Below are positions 6,417 to 13,560 of a DNA stretch of 15,796 nucleotides, one piece after another. Made by a program: the position numbers and the translations under genes. The stretch is from contig JBLNDG010000070.1 in the NCBI GenBank assembly GCA_050261415.1, positions 1 to 15,796 on the forward strand. Direction: 5' to 3'. How positions within the stretch are numbered: position 1 is the stretch's first letter; the number at the start of each line of letters is the position of its first letter. The notes beneath the pieces are model-generated. The model ran no database searches and was not told the origin of the DNA. It saw only the letters and a list, made by a program, of their open reading frames with translations. The DNA is from JBLNDG01 sp050261415 (GTDB lineage Bacteria; Bacillota; Clostridia; Lutisporales; Lutisporaceae).

Positions 6417-6682
6417 TGGAGGCAGATAGAGGTTTCCTAAATAAATTGGTAGTGGATCCACTTGTGGACGAACTGATTCGGCTGATTCTTTCGGGTGAGG
6501 TTGAAAGCATCAAAATTTTGGGAGAATCGGAGGACAGTAAGATTCTTGAGCCACTGACAGATGCCGAAGAAATCATCAAGGCAATGGGATTCAGACCCAA
6601 TATACTGATTGAGCATAATGAATTAACAGACATATTATCGTGGTCGGTGCAATCCATCAGGCCCGATCCAAAGGGGGGATGA
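6413..6682 (+). CDS. Unrecognised small acidic protein (89 aa)
   Basis: The start is set at ATG 6413, which overlaps the previous stop by four bases; the frame is open further upstream to 6350, but that part lies wholly inside the previous gene. The protein reads as two helix-rich halves, including LVDELIRLILSGEVESIKIL and LTDAEEIIKAMGFRP, with many Glu/Asp residues and no membrane segment or known motif. I do not recognise a family. The next gene begins 3 bp after its stop. The position between an XRE gene and tnsA suggests an accessory role in regulation or transposition, which is inference from location only. Confidence 0.65.
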   Translation: MMEADRGFLNKLVVDPLVDELIRLILSGEVESIKILGESEDSKILEPLTDAEEIIKAMGFRPNILIEHNELTDILSWSVQSIRPDPKGG

Positions 6683-6685
6683 CGG

Positions 6686-7177
6686 ATGGAAACAAAAATT
6701 GATACAAATAATTTCATGGATTACGATGAGCTGTTCGACAGATTACTCGGAATGAGCATTGAACCCATTTTCCGAGCAGCATATGCAGGTTGGATTTTCA
6801 GAGAGAAAACAGGAGTAGCATTCATGGACCTGCGAAATGGCGAACTGGTCACAAAAAGTGTGCTTCCAGGCAAAGAAAAAGAGAGTGCAGAACAACATGA
6901 GATTGTTGTCTACAGCATTTCTGCGGATACAAACGTTCTGGACTGGGATATTGTTCTCGACCAATATGATATGCTGGTATGGGGACTAATTACAGCAGAA
7001 CAGTATGCTGAAATCAGGGCTGGTAAAGGCGAAGACATAATTCAGGATGTCAGAGAAAAGTATCTTCGGAACAAAAATCAATCTTTTGAAGAGCTTGCGA
7101 TTCAGAGATATATGGAGCGTGAAGAATTGGACTGGTTTTTTATACACGTACAGCTCCGTGAAAAGTACCGTGAATAA
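6686..7177 (+). CDS. Unrecognised 163-aa protein upstream of tnsA
   Basis: ATG 6686 lies 3 bp after the preceding stop and has a GGGGGG ribosome site. The sequence has an N-terminal helical part (DELFDRLLGM), a probable beta-rich middle (GVAFMDLRNGELVTKS; HEIVVYSISADTNVL), and a charged, helical C-terminal half ending in REKYRE. It has no cysteines, signal peptide, membrane helix or motif I know. It is the last gene before a hairpin and tnsA. It may be a structural or regulatory companion of the transposition genes, but nothing in its sequence shows that. Confidence 0.65.
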   Translation: METKIDTNNFMDYDELFDRLLGMSIEPIFRAAYAGWIFREKTGVAFMDLRNGELVTKSVLPGKEKESAEQHEIVVYSISADTNVLDWDIVLDQYDMLVWGLITAEQYAEIRAGKGEDIIQDVREKYLRNKNQSFEELAIQRYMEREELDWFFIHVQLREKYRE

Positions 7178-7188
7178 GGACAACGAGA

Positions 7189-7213
7189 GGGGTTGAGCAT
7201 CGTGCTTAACCCC
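7189..7213 (+). promoter_or_regulatory. Hairpin in the tnsA leader, possible attenuator
   Basis: GGGGTTGAGCA (7189-7199) pairs with TGCTTAACCCC (7203-7213) over 11 bp with one G-T pair and a TCG loop. Only two T follow, so it is not a standard intrinsic terminator. It lies between the stop of the 163-aa gene and the tnsA ribosome site (GGAGG, 7227-7231). It could stabilise or process the mRNA, or lower transcription into tnsABCD. Confidence 0.5.
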
Positions 7214-7238
7214 TTCAGTGCCTTTCGGAGGTGAAAAT

Positions 7239-8093
7239 GTGAGTAAATATAATAATGATTGGACAGAAAATAAGTACAAAAGGTTTATAAAGGAAGGGCG
7301 TGGAACAGGTCAAGGACGTGATTACAAGCCTTGGTGGACTGTTCAGGATTTCCCTACAAACGGAATGGCTACCAGAGTCTTATCCGCAAAAACGAAGCGA
7401 ATTCATCACTTTTTCTCGGATATACAACTCAAATACTTTTACTTATTGGAAATGGAAGATAGTGTTATTGATATCAGAGAACACTTCCCATTACTGGATT
7501 TAGAAGAGACACTTCCACCCTATACCGATTTAAAAATCGAAAGGTTTAAAGATAAGAAAAGCCAAGTGCCGTATGTAATTACCACGACATTTTTAATTGT
7601 AACTACTAATGGGATTGGCGAACCCAAATATGTAGCAAGAGCAATTAAGGCTGCCTCTGAATTGAAGAATACCACTCTTGAAAGATTGGAAATTGAACGA
7701 CGGTATTGGACTGCTAAAGGGATAGACTGGGGAATTGTTACAAATAAGAACATTAACTCTATAAGAGCTAAAAATATTGAATGGCTACATACCGTACTAA
7801 CCTCGGATGATTATAATGGGATTTCTGCTGCCGACATGGAGCAGTTATCGGAAGGCTTATTATTCAGGATTATTGAGAGCCAACAGCCTATTCGGAAAGT
7901 CTTGGTCATGTATGAGAGGGACTATATGCTGGATCCTGGAACAGGGGTATTGCTTTTCAAATATTTAATTATCAAGAAAAGAGTAAAGATTGATTTGAAT
8001 ATTCCTATAAACTTAAATGCACCTGGTATTTCACTATGTTTACCTGAAATAACGGAGAAAGGAGGGCAATCGGGGAATGAACTATACGGTTAA
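7239..8093 (+). CDS. tnsA: TnsA-like transposase subunit lacking its catalytic residues
   Basis: TnsA is the PD-(D/E)xK endonuclease that cuts the 5' ends of Tn7. GTG 7239 is chosen because GGAGG lies 7 bp upstream; the longer frame from 7218 contains that ribosome site. The 284-aa protein matches Tn7 TnsA throughout (IKEGRGTGQGRDYKPW; VIDIREHFPLLDLEE; LEIERRYW; GIDWGIVT; NIEWLH). It has both the N-terminal nuclease-like domain and the C-terminal winged-helix/TnsC-contact region. The catalytic positions are changed: E63 of Tn7 is Q63 (CAA, 7425-7427), D114 is T117 (ACA, 7587-7589) and Q130 is A135; only the lysine (K137, equivalent to K132) remains. Nuclease activity is therefore unlikely, while the intact frame and conserved surroundings argue for a retained structural role. 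The tnsB start overlaps its last 17 bp. Confidence 0.9.
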   Translation: MSKYNNDWTENKYKRFIKEGRGTGQGRDYKPWWTVQDFPTNGMATRVLSAKTKRIHHFFSDIQLKYFYLLEMEDSVIDIREHFPLLDLEETLPPYTDLKIERFKDKKSQVPYVITTTFLIVTTNGIGEPKYVARAIKAASELKNTTLERLEIERRYWTAKGIDWGIVTNKNINSIRAKNIEWLHTVLTSDDYNGISAADMEQLSEGLLFRIIESQQPIRKVLVMYERDYMLDPGTGVLLFKYLIIKKRVKIDLNIPINLNAPGISLCLPEITEKGGQSGNELYG

Positions 8094-10236
8094 TATGCTA
8101 ATTGTTTGGAAAATAGAGGGAGAAAGCATAAAAACAGAGAGGGTCCTATGGATTGGTGAAGGATGGATTTATGCAATTGATATTAATAGTAATGCTCTCC
8201 CCTACTTACGAAATATAACTGATTTAGAAGATGGACTGTCAACTGGTGCGGCGGCAATCGAAGAGAATGATCCTTACATGGTTATTATTAATGAAGACGA
8301 CATACCGCTAAATCATAAAGAGAAACGGGATAAAGCATGGGAACTTATAAGAGGCTTGGTTGAGGACGAGCCACGCATTTACCAATCCCAATATCGAAGG
8401 CAAATGATAAAGGAAGTAACTATAAAGAATAGCGTAAGTGAAACGGGCGTTATTAAGTATTTGAAAAAGTATTGGAAAAGAGGCAAAACCCCTAATAGTC
8501 TACTGCCAGATTATTTTGCCTGCGGCGGGAGAAATAAAGAGAAGTCGGCGGGAGATGCAAAGAGAGGAAGGCCCAGAAAATATAAAAACGTAGAAGGAAA
8601 CGGCATAAATGTAACCGAGGACATTAAAAAGATATTCCGTATTGCGGTAAATAAGTTTTATTATACAACAGCAAAAATTTCTCTGGTTCTTACATATGAA
8701 CTAATGAGAAAAGAGTATTTTACTGAAGGTTATAAAACTGAAAATAGGATAAAAGTACCTATAATGAAGCCTCAATCACAAGTTCCCACCTTTGGGCAGT
8801 TTCAATACTGGTTTAATAAAGAAAGAAATATTAAAAAAGAGATTACAAGCAGGTACAGCAGTAAAAAGTATTTGAAACAGTATAGGGCTATCACAGGTAA
8901 TGCCAGCGATGGCATTGTCCAGCCTGGTACATATGAGATTGACTGCCAAATTGGCGATGTGTACCTGGTCTCACGGTATAACAGGAATTGGGTTATTGGC
9001 CGTCCTGCTATTTATGCGGCAATTGACAAATTCAGCCGTCTGATTTGTGGAATTTATATCGGCCTTGAAAGTGGTTCTTATGTCGGAGCAATGATGGCTC
9101 TCTTAAATGCTGCTACAGCTAAAGTTGATTTTTGCAAGCGATACGGAATTGACATTACCGAGGAAGACTGGCCTGTTCGGCATCTGCCAGAAACAATCGT
9201 TGCAGATAGAGGGGAACTTATAAGTGGAAATATTGATAACTTGGTTAATACTTTAAATGTTAAAGTACGGAATACTCCTTCTCACCGAGCTGACCTAAAA
9301 TCTCTGGTGGAAAGGTTCTTCGGATTAACAAATGAAAGGGTAAAGCCTTTTTTGCCAGGAGTTGTTAATTTGGACGGACGTGAAAGGGGCGATCCCGATT
9401 ACAGGACTAAAGCAAAGCTGGACTTGTACCAATTTACGCAGGTTGTTATAAAATCTGTTCTCTATCACAATAACCATTACAACTTGGATAACTACAAGCG
9501 TGATGAAGCAATGGTGCAGGATAGTGTCCCTTGTATTCCGATTAATTTGTTCCGCTGGGGAATCGAAAACCGTGGAGGTACATTGCGAACCGTAGCTGAA
9601 GACACTGTCAAACTCGCCCTTATGCCTACGGATTCGGCAACGGTAACTCCGAAAGGTATAAAGTTTAAGGATATGTATTATGCTTCAACATCCATGCTAA
9701 AAGGACAGAATTTTATAAAAGCCAGAGCTAATGGCACTTGGAGAGTTAAGATTAGTTACGATTCCCGTAACTTGAACTACATATATGTTCATGGCGATAC
9801 TCCGAAGGATTATGAAAAATGCTTTCTACTCGATGCAAATAGCAGATATAGGGACAGGATGCTGGAGGAAATTGACTATTTACTTGAAGTAGAAAAAATA
9901 CAGCAGAAAAAGGTTAAGGATTCTGTTATGCAGGCAAAGACAGAGCTTATCACGGAGATACAGGAAATTGTGAAGCAGGCTGAAAAAGATTTTATACAAG
10001 AGACGGAGACTGTTGAAAGCAGCAGGAAAAGAATTAAGGATATACGAGAAAACCGCAAGTTGGAAAAAGAACTTAATAGGAAAAATGAAGTATTTGACAT
10101 AAACGAGAATACAAATAAAGCTGAAAAGGCGAATTCGGTTAAAGAAAATACACAAGACACCAATCTACATGATGGGCTTCAGCTATTACTAAAAAAGCAG
10201 ATGGAGGGATTACATGGAAACGGTGATAATTCCTAA
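8077..10236 (+). CDS. tnsB: TnsB-like DDE transposase
   Basis: TnsB recognises the transposon ends and makes the 3' cuts and strand transfer. The 719-aa protein has N-terminal DNA-binding domains (about 1-275) with an AT-hook-like RGRPRK (163-168). A retroviral-integrase (rve) core follows with a complete DDE triad: D289 in YEIDCQIGDVYL, D377 in VADRGEL and E412 in LVERFF. A Mu-type beta-barrel region comes next, then a long charged, probably coiled-coil tail (about 595-719) whose end would contact TnsC. It begins within tnsA with GGAGGG upstream. Length and domain order fit a working transposase. With TnsA inactive, its 3' cleavage alone would be expected to give replicative products. Confidence 0.95.
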   Translation: MNYTVNMLIVWKIEGESIKTERVLWIGEGWIYAIDINSNALPYLRNITDLEDGLSTGAAAIEENDPYMVIINEDDIPLNHKEKRDKAWELIRGLVEDEPRIYQSQYRRQMIKEVTIKNSVSETGVIKYLKKYWKRGKTPNSLLPDYFACGGRNKEKSAGDAKRGRPRKYKNVEGNGINVTEDIKKIFRIAVNKFYYTTAKISLVLTYELMRKEYFTEGYKTENRIKVPIMKPQSQVPTFGQFQYWFNKERNIKKEITSRYSSKKYLKQYRAITGNASDGIVQPGTYEIDCQIGDVYLVSRYNRNWVIGRPAIYAAIDKFSRLICGIYIGLESGSYVGAMMALLNAATAKVDFCKRYGIDITEEDWPVRHLPETIVADRGELISGNIDNLVNTLNVKVRNTPSHRADLKSLVERFFGLTNERVKPFLPGVVNLDGRERGDPDYRTKAKLDLYQFTQVVIKSVLYHNNHYNLDNYKRDEAMVQDSVPCIPINLFRWGIENRGGTLRTVAEDTVKLALMPTDSATVTPKGIKFKDMYYASTSMLKGQNFIKARANGTWRVKISYDSRNLNYIYVHGDTPKDYEKCFLLDANSRYRDRMLEEIDYLLEVEKIQQKKVKDSVMQAKTELITEIQEIVKQAEKDFIQETETVESSRKRIKDIRENRKLEKELNRKNEVFDINENTNKAEKANSVKENTQDTNLHDGLQLLLKKQMEGLHGNGDNS

Positions 10237-11716
10237 CGGTTCACTGGCGGAAGTCGCTTGCTATAAGGAACAAGTAATTAAGGATTATCGCAACAATCCA
10301 CTTATCGAAGCCCTTCCACCTCTGCAATCCCCAGATACCATAATAGGAAAACTGGCTTATTATCCAGAGTATGATCCCAACGAGCGAAATTTGGAGAGCT
10401 ATTATCGTATTCATATAATCAACAGGTTGTTTGAGGTTTTTCAGCCGTTTCCGATGACAGTAGAGCTGGAAAGCCGAATATCCCGAATACTACGCCAGGG
10501 CTATATCTCTCGGAATCCATTCGGCTCACAGTTGGCAAGCGGATTTCGAGAGGGATACGGATTACTTCATAACCCTAATATGCCCATAAATGGGGTATCA
10601 AATCAATCGGCTTATGGATTTACGCTGATCGGAACATCAGGATTGGGAAAGACCTCTTCGCTTAATAGGATATTGGCACTATATCCGCAGGTAATAGCTC
10701 ATTCGGAATATAAGGGGGTCCCATTATCTGCATATCAGATAGTGTGGATTAATCTGGAATGCCCGCATGATTCTTCCATAAAAGGATTGATTTATGAATT
10801 CTTCTCGATCACTGACCGATTGCTTGGAACAAGCTACTACAAGAAGATGGCAAGTACAAGGCCTACAGCAGACATTATGCTCACGGCTATGAATCAAGTA
10901 GTTAGGAATACCTTCTGCGGGCTCATAATTATTGATGAAATTCAGCATTTGAGTACAGCAAAGTCAGGCGGAAGTGAGAAGATGTTAAGTTTTTTCACCA
11001 ATCTTGTCAATAGCGTTGGTGTGCCAATCATTTTAGTGGGAACACCTAAAGCTATTAGTATCGTGCAAGCAGAGTTCCGTCAAGCACGCAGAGGATCATC
11101 GGGGCTTGGAGGGGATATGATTTGTGACCGTATGGAAAACGACCGAGCTTGGGAATTATTAGTCCGCACTTTATGGCACTACCAGTGGACGAGGAAGAAT
11201 ACTCTTTTGACACAAGAATTAATCGATGTACTGTATGATGAAACACAGGGAATCCCAGATTTACTGAAAAAGGTCTATGGAATAGCTCAAGCTCAAGCAA
11301 TTGCTACAGGCAAGGAAGAGATTACGCCAGCACTTATAAAAAAGGTAGCAAAAGAAAACCTCAAGCTTGTACAGCCAATGATTGCAGCTCTGAAAACTGG
11401 AGATGTCCGAAAGATTGCTAAATATCAGGATATTTATATTCCCGATGTGAATTTGGAGAGTTTCGTTATAAAGACAAGACAACCTGTAATTTTAGACTAC
11501 GAGCCGAAAGCTGCTCCTAACCCTCTGCTGCCAGAAAAAAAGAAGGAAGAAGAAAAGATTAAAAATGAAAAAAGTAAAGAAGTCGTCAAAGAGGATCCAT
11601 TAGATATTCGAGTTATCGTAGAAAGGGGTAAGGCTCAAAATATGAGTGCATATGAAGCATTGCTGGCTGCAGGATATATAAAGACATTTGAAAATGACAT
11701 TTTTTCCGTGGGGTGA
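10214..11716 (+). CDS. tnsC: TnsC-like AAA+ ATPase, transposition regulator
   Basis: TnsC links the target selector to the TnsA-TnsB transposase and forms filaments on target DNA. This 500-aa protein has an N-terminal region (about 1-130) with PEYDPNERNLESYYRIHIIN. An AAA+ core follows: Walker A GTSGLGKT (140-147), Walker B LIIIDE (237-242) and sensor-1-like ILVGT (273-277), with arginine-rich FRQARR (288-293) as the likely arginine-finger region. A Lys/Glu-rich linker (about 440-460) leads to a 40-residue C-terminal segment. The start has GGAGGG 5 bp upstream and overlaps tnsB by 23 bp, so translation is coupled. It is longer than the minimal TniB/V-K-type TnsC and closer to the classical Tn7 type. 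Confidence 0.95.
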   Translation: METVIIPNGSLAEVACYKEQVIKDYRNNPLIEALPPLQSPDTIIGKLAYYPEYDPNERNLESYYRIHIINRLFEVFQPFPMTVELESRISRILRQGYISRNPFGSQLASGFREGYGLLHNPNMPINGVSNQSAYGFTLIGTSGLGKTSSLNRILALYPQVIAHSEYKGVPLSAYQIVWINLECPHDSSIKGLIYEFFSITDRLLGTSYYKKMASTRPTADIMLTAMNQVVRNTFCGLIIIDEIQHLSTAKSGGSEKMLSFFTNLVNSVGVPIILVGTPKAISIVQAEFRQARRGSSGLGGDMICDRMENDRAWELLVRTLWHYQWTRKNTLLTQELIDVLYDETQGIPDLLKKVYGIAQAQAIATGKEEITPALIKKVAKENLKLVQPMIAALKTGDVRKIAKYQDIYIPDVNLESFVIKTRQPVILDYEPKAAPNPLLPEKKKEEEKIKNEKSKEVVKEDPLDIRVIVERGKAQNMSAYEALLAAGYIKTFENDIFSVG

Positions 11717-11721
11717 TATGT

Positions 11722-13422
11722 ATGAACTTTTTCCCTACCCCCTACCCTGACGAGCTTCTATATAGCGTGTTGGCAAGATATTGTATGAGGAGCGGAAATA
11801 TAAGAGAAATCCATAATTTTGAGGACTTGTTTGGAACTCGGAACTGTGTTGCGGTGATGGAGCTGGCTACCAACTTGGATGGATTGATTGAAAGAATGCC
11901 TGTAAATGCCAAGTATACGGCGGAATATTTAATATATAACCATACACTCTTCCCCTACCTTGCTGCGTTTATCCCGCCAGAAAGGTCTGCAAAGGTAGTA
12001 AACCATATGAGGAATGGTAACGGGTCCGTTTCATATATAAGTATTGGTTTGGTTTCATCTTCGATGTCGCTGCATCAGTATTTCAGGTTCTGCCCTGAAT
12101 GCTTAAAAGAAGATATTGCTGCTTATGGAGAGCCATACTGGCACCGAACTCACCAAGTTGCAGGAGTGTTCGTGTGCGTTAAGCATAAGATGCCGTTATA
12201 TAATAGTAAAGAGCTGATCAGAGGAGGCAACAGGCAGAGATATATTAATGCCAGTATTGAAAATTGTGTAGCTTCGGAGTCTATTAAATATCCTGCGGAT
12301 ATGCTGCAAAAGATGCTTTGGCTGGCTGAAGATGTTGAAACTCTGCTTCAAAGCAATTTCCCATTCAGGGAACTGGAGTGGTTTAAGGACCAATTTAGAG
12401 TAAAGCTGGTTGAAATCGAATACGCAAGGATGAATAACTTTATCCATCAAAAAAGACTAAAAGAAGACTTCCAGAATTTCTACGGGGAATCATACCTGGA
12501 GCTGCTGCAATCTTCCGTTAGCAAAGGCGTAAGCTGGCTGGATACCATACTCCGATCCAATAATAGGGTCACTTCCCCTGTACGCTACCTGTTGTTAACC
12601 AGATTCCTGCACATATCTTTGCAGGATCTTTTTTATACAGAGCTTAAGCCGCCTATGGATAAAGACTGCGGAGAAAATAATGCTATAGCTTACCAGCAAT
12701 TATGGGATGAAAGGCTAATAGAGCTTTGTAACACAGGATTATCTATTAGAGCTATAGCCTCGATTATCGGTTCCACGCCCAAAACAGTTCGTAGGCATAT
12801 TGATAGATTGGGTATTGAGCCTTTTTGGAAGTATAATGGCGGAGGTCAGTTTATTCACATGAAATATACCGATACAGAAGAATTTAAGCAGAGACGAAAT
12901 ATGGCAAGAAACGAGTGGCTTCAATTGCATATAGATAATCCTGATAAAAGCAGTAATAAAATCCGCAAAGACCATGATGGAGTATATACATGGCTTTCAA
13001 GGTATGATAAAGATTGGCTGCAGAACAATTACCGTAGTACCAGCACCAAACCTTCAGGTACAGTTGATTGGAAAAAGAGAGATATGGAATGGCTGCCGAA
13101 GATAAAGGAAGTAGTTGAAGAAATGCGTATTGGAAAGCCACAGCGTATTACTTGGTCAACTGTAGGCAGCAAACTGGGGATTAGCGGATGGCTCGCAAAA
13201 CGGAAAAATAAGCTGCCGCTTATAAAGGAGTATATGGAATCAGTGGTAGAAACCCTTGAGGAGTTCCAGGTTCGGAAAATAAAATGGGCTGTTAAAGAGA
13301 TTGAGAGTGAAGGTAAAGAATTAACGCTGTGGAACATAGTAGAGACTGCAGGGGTTAAGCCAAGGTATATGAAGGTAATTAGTGAAGACATCAGCAAAGT
13401 TCTTGAAATAAAAAGGTATTAA
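11722..13422 (+). CDS. tnsD: TnsD-type target selector (TniQ family)
   Basis: TniQ-family proteins bind target DNA and recruit TnsC; long TnsD forms read a specific chromosomal site. The start is ATG 11722, 7 bp after GGGGTG; it gives the family's typical opening MNFFPTPYPDELLYSVLARY. GTG 11713 would add three residues. The 566-aa protein has a TniQ N-terminal domain with a CCCH zinc site (C124, C127, C152, H155 in FCPEC...YWHRTHQ...VCVKH). A helix-turn-helix follows at about 338-362 (LSIRAIASIIGSTPKTVRRH). The C-terminal region has TnsD-like repeats (ITWSTVGSKLGI; EEFQVRKIKWA; WNIVETAGVKPRYM). Its length separates it from short TniQ proteins of CRISPR-linked elements. The target site cannot be read from this window. 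Confidence 0.9.
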   Translation: MNFFPTPYPDELLYSVLARYCMRSGNIREIHNFEDLFGTRNCVAVMELATNLDGLIERMPVNAKYTAEYLIYNHTLFPYLAAFIPPERSAKVVNHMRNGNGSVSYISIGLVSSSMSLHQYFRFCPECLKEDIAAYGEPYWHRTHQVAGVFVCVKHKMPLYNSKELIRGGNRQRYINASIENCVASESIKYPADMLQKMLWLAEDVETLLQSNFPFRELEWFKDQFRVKLVEIEYARMNNFIHQKRLKEDFQNFYGESYLELLQSSVSKGVSWLDTILRSNNRVTSPVRYLLLTRFLHISLQDLFYTELKPPMDKDCGENNAIAYQQLWDERLIELCNTGLSIRAIASIIGSTPKTVRRHIDRLGIEPFWKYNGGGQFIHMKYTDTEEFKQRRNMARNEWLQLHIDNPDKSSNKIRKDHDGVYTWLSRYDKDWLQNNYRSTSTKPSGTVDWKKRDMEWLPKIKEVVEEMRIGKPQRITWSTVGSKLGISGWLAKRKNKLPLIKEYMESVVETLEEFQVRKIKWAVKEIESEGKELTLWNIVETAGVKPRYMKVISEDISKVLEIKRY

Positions 13423-13436
13423 TGTTGCTTCCAACA
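13423..13436 (+). other. Short hairpin after tnsD
   Basis: TGTTG and CAACA flank a CTTC loop directly after the tnsD stop. The stem is only 5 bp and has no T run, so this is at best a weak transcript-end structure. Confidence 0.25.
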
Positions 13437-13440
13437 AACT

Positions 13441-13476
13441 TAATATACTCTCAAACAATATATATAATGTTATAAT
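13441..13476 (+). promoter_or_regulatory. Possible promoter of the nuclease genes
   Basis: Two perfect TATAAT boxes occur at 13463-13468 and 13471-13476 in a very A/T-rich gap of 138 bp. The hexamers 17 bp upstream (TTAATA at 13440-13445, CTCTCA at 13448-13453) are poor -35 boxes, so the call is tentative. The first nuclease gene starts 85 bp downstream. Confidence 0.35.
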
Positions 13477-13560
13477 GAAAACATATGGAAATAATCATTA
13501 ATAGTTTATATAAACTTGAAATACCGAAGATAGAGGATTATTGAGGTGTAGGGGGTTAGT

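Larger units (their letters stand above)
7239..13422 (+). mobile_element. Tn7-like transposition core (tnsA-tnsB-tnsC-tnsD)
   Basis: Four genes in the Tn7 order overlap or nearly touch: tnsA and tnsB share 17 bp, tnsB and tnsC share 23 bp, and tnsD starts 5 bp after the tnsC stop. I see no tnsE, no cas genes and no CRISPR array nearby, so the long TnsD/TniQ protein is the only visible target selector. The transposon ends were not found: there is no pair of inverted TGT-tipped, multiply repeated sequences flanking these genes. The borders given are therefore those of the gene cluster, not of the element. The recombinase, XRE switch and nuclease genes may or may not lie inside the element. Confidence 0.85.

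Noticed and set aside
7218..7238. Longer tnsA start at GTG 7218
   Set aside because: It would place the GGAGG ribosome site inside the coding sequence; GTG 7239 is spaced correctly from it.
7239..13422. CRISPR-associated transposon
   Set aside because: No cas genes, guide array or short TniQ are seen; the selector is a full-length TnsD type.
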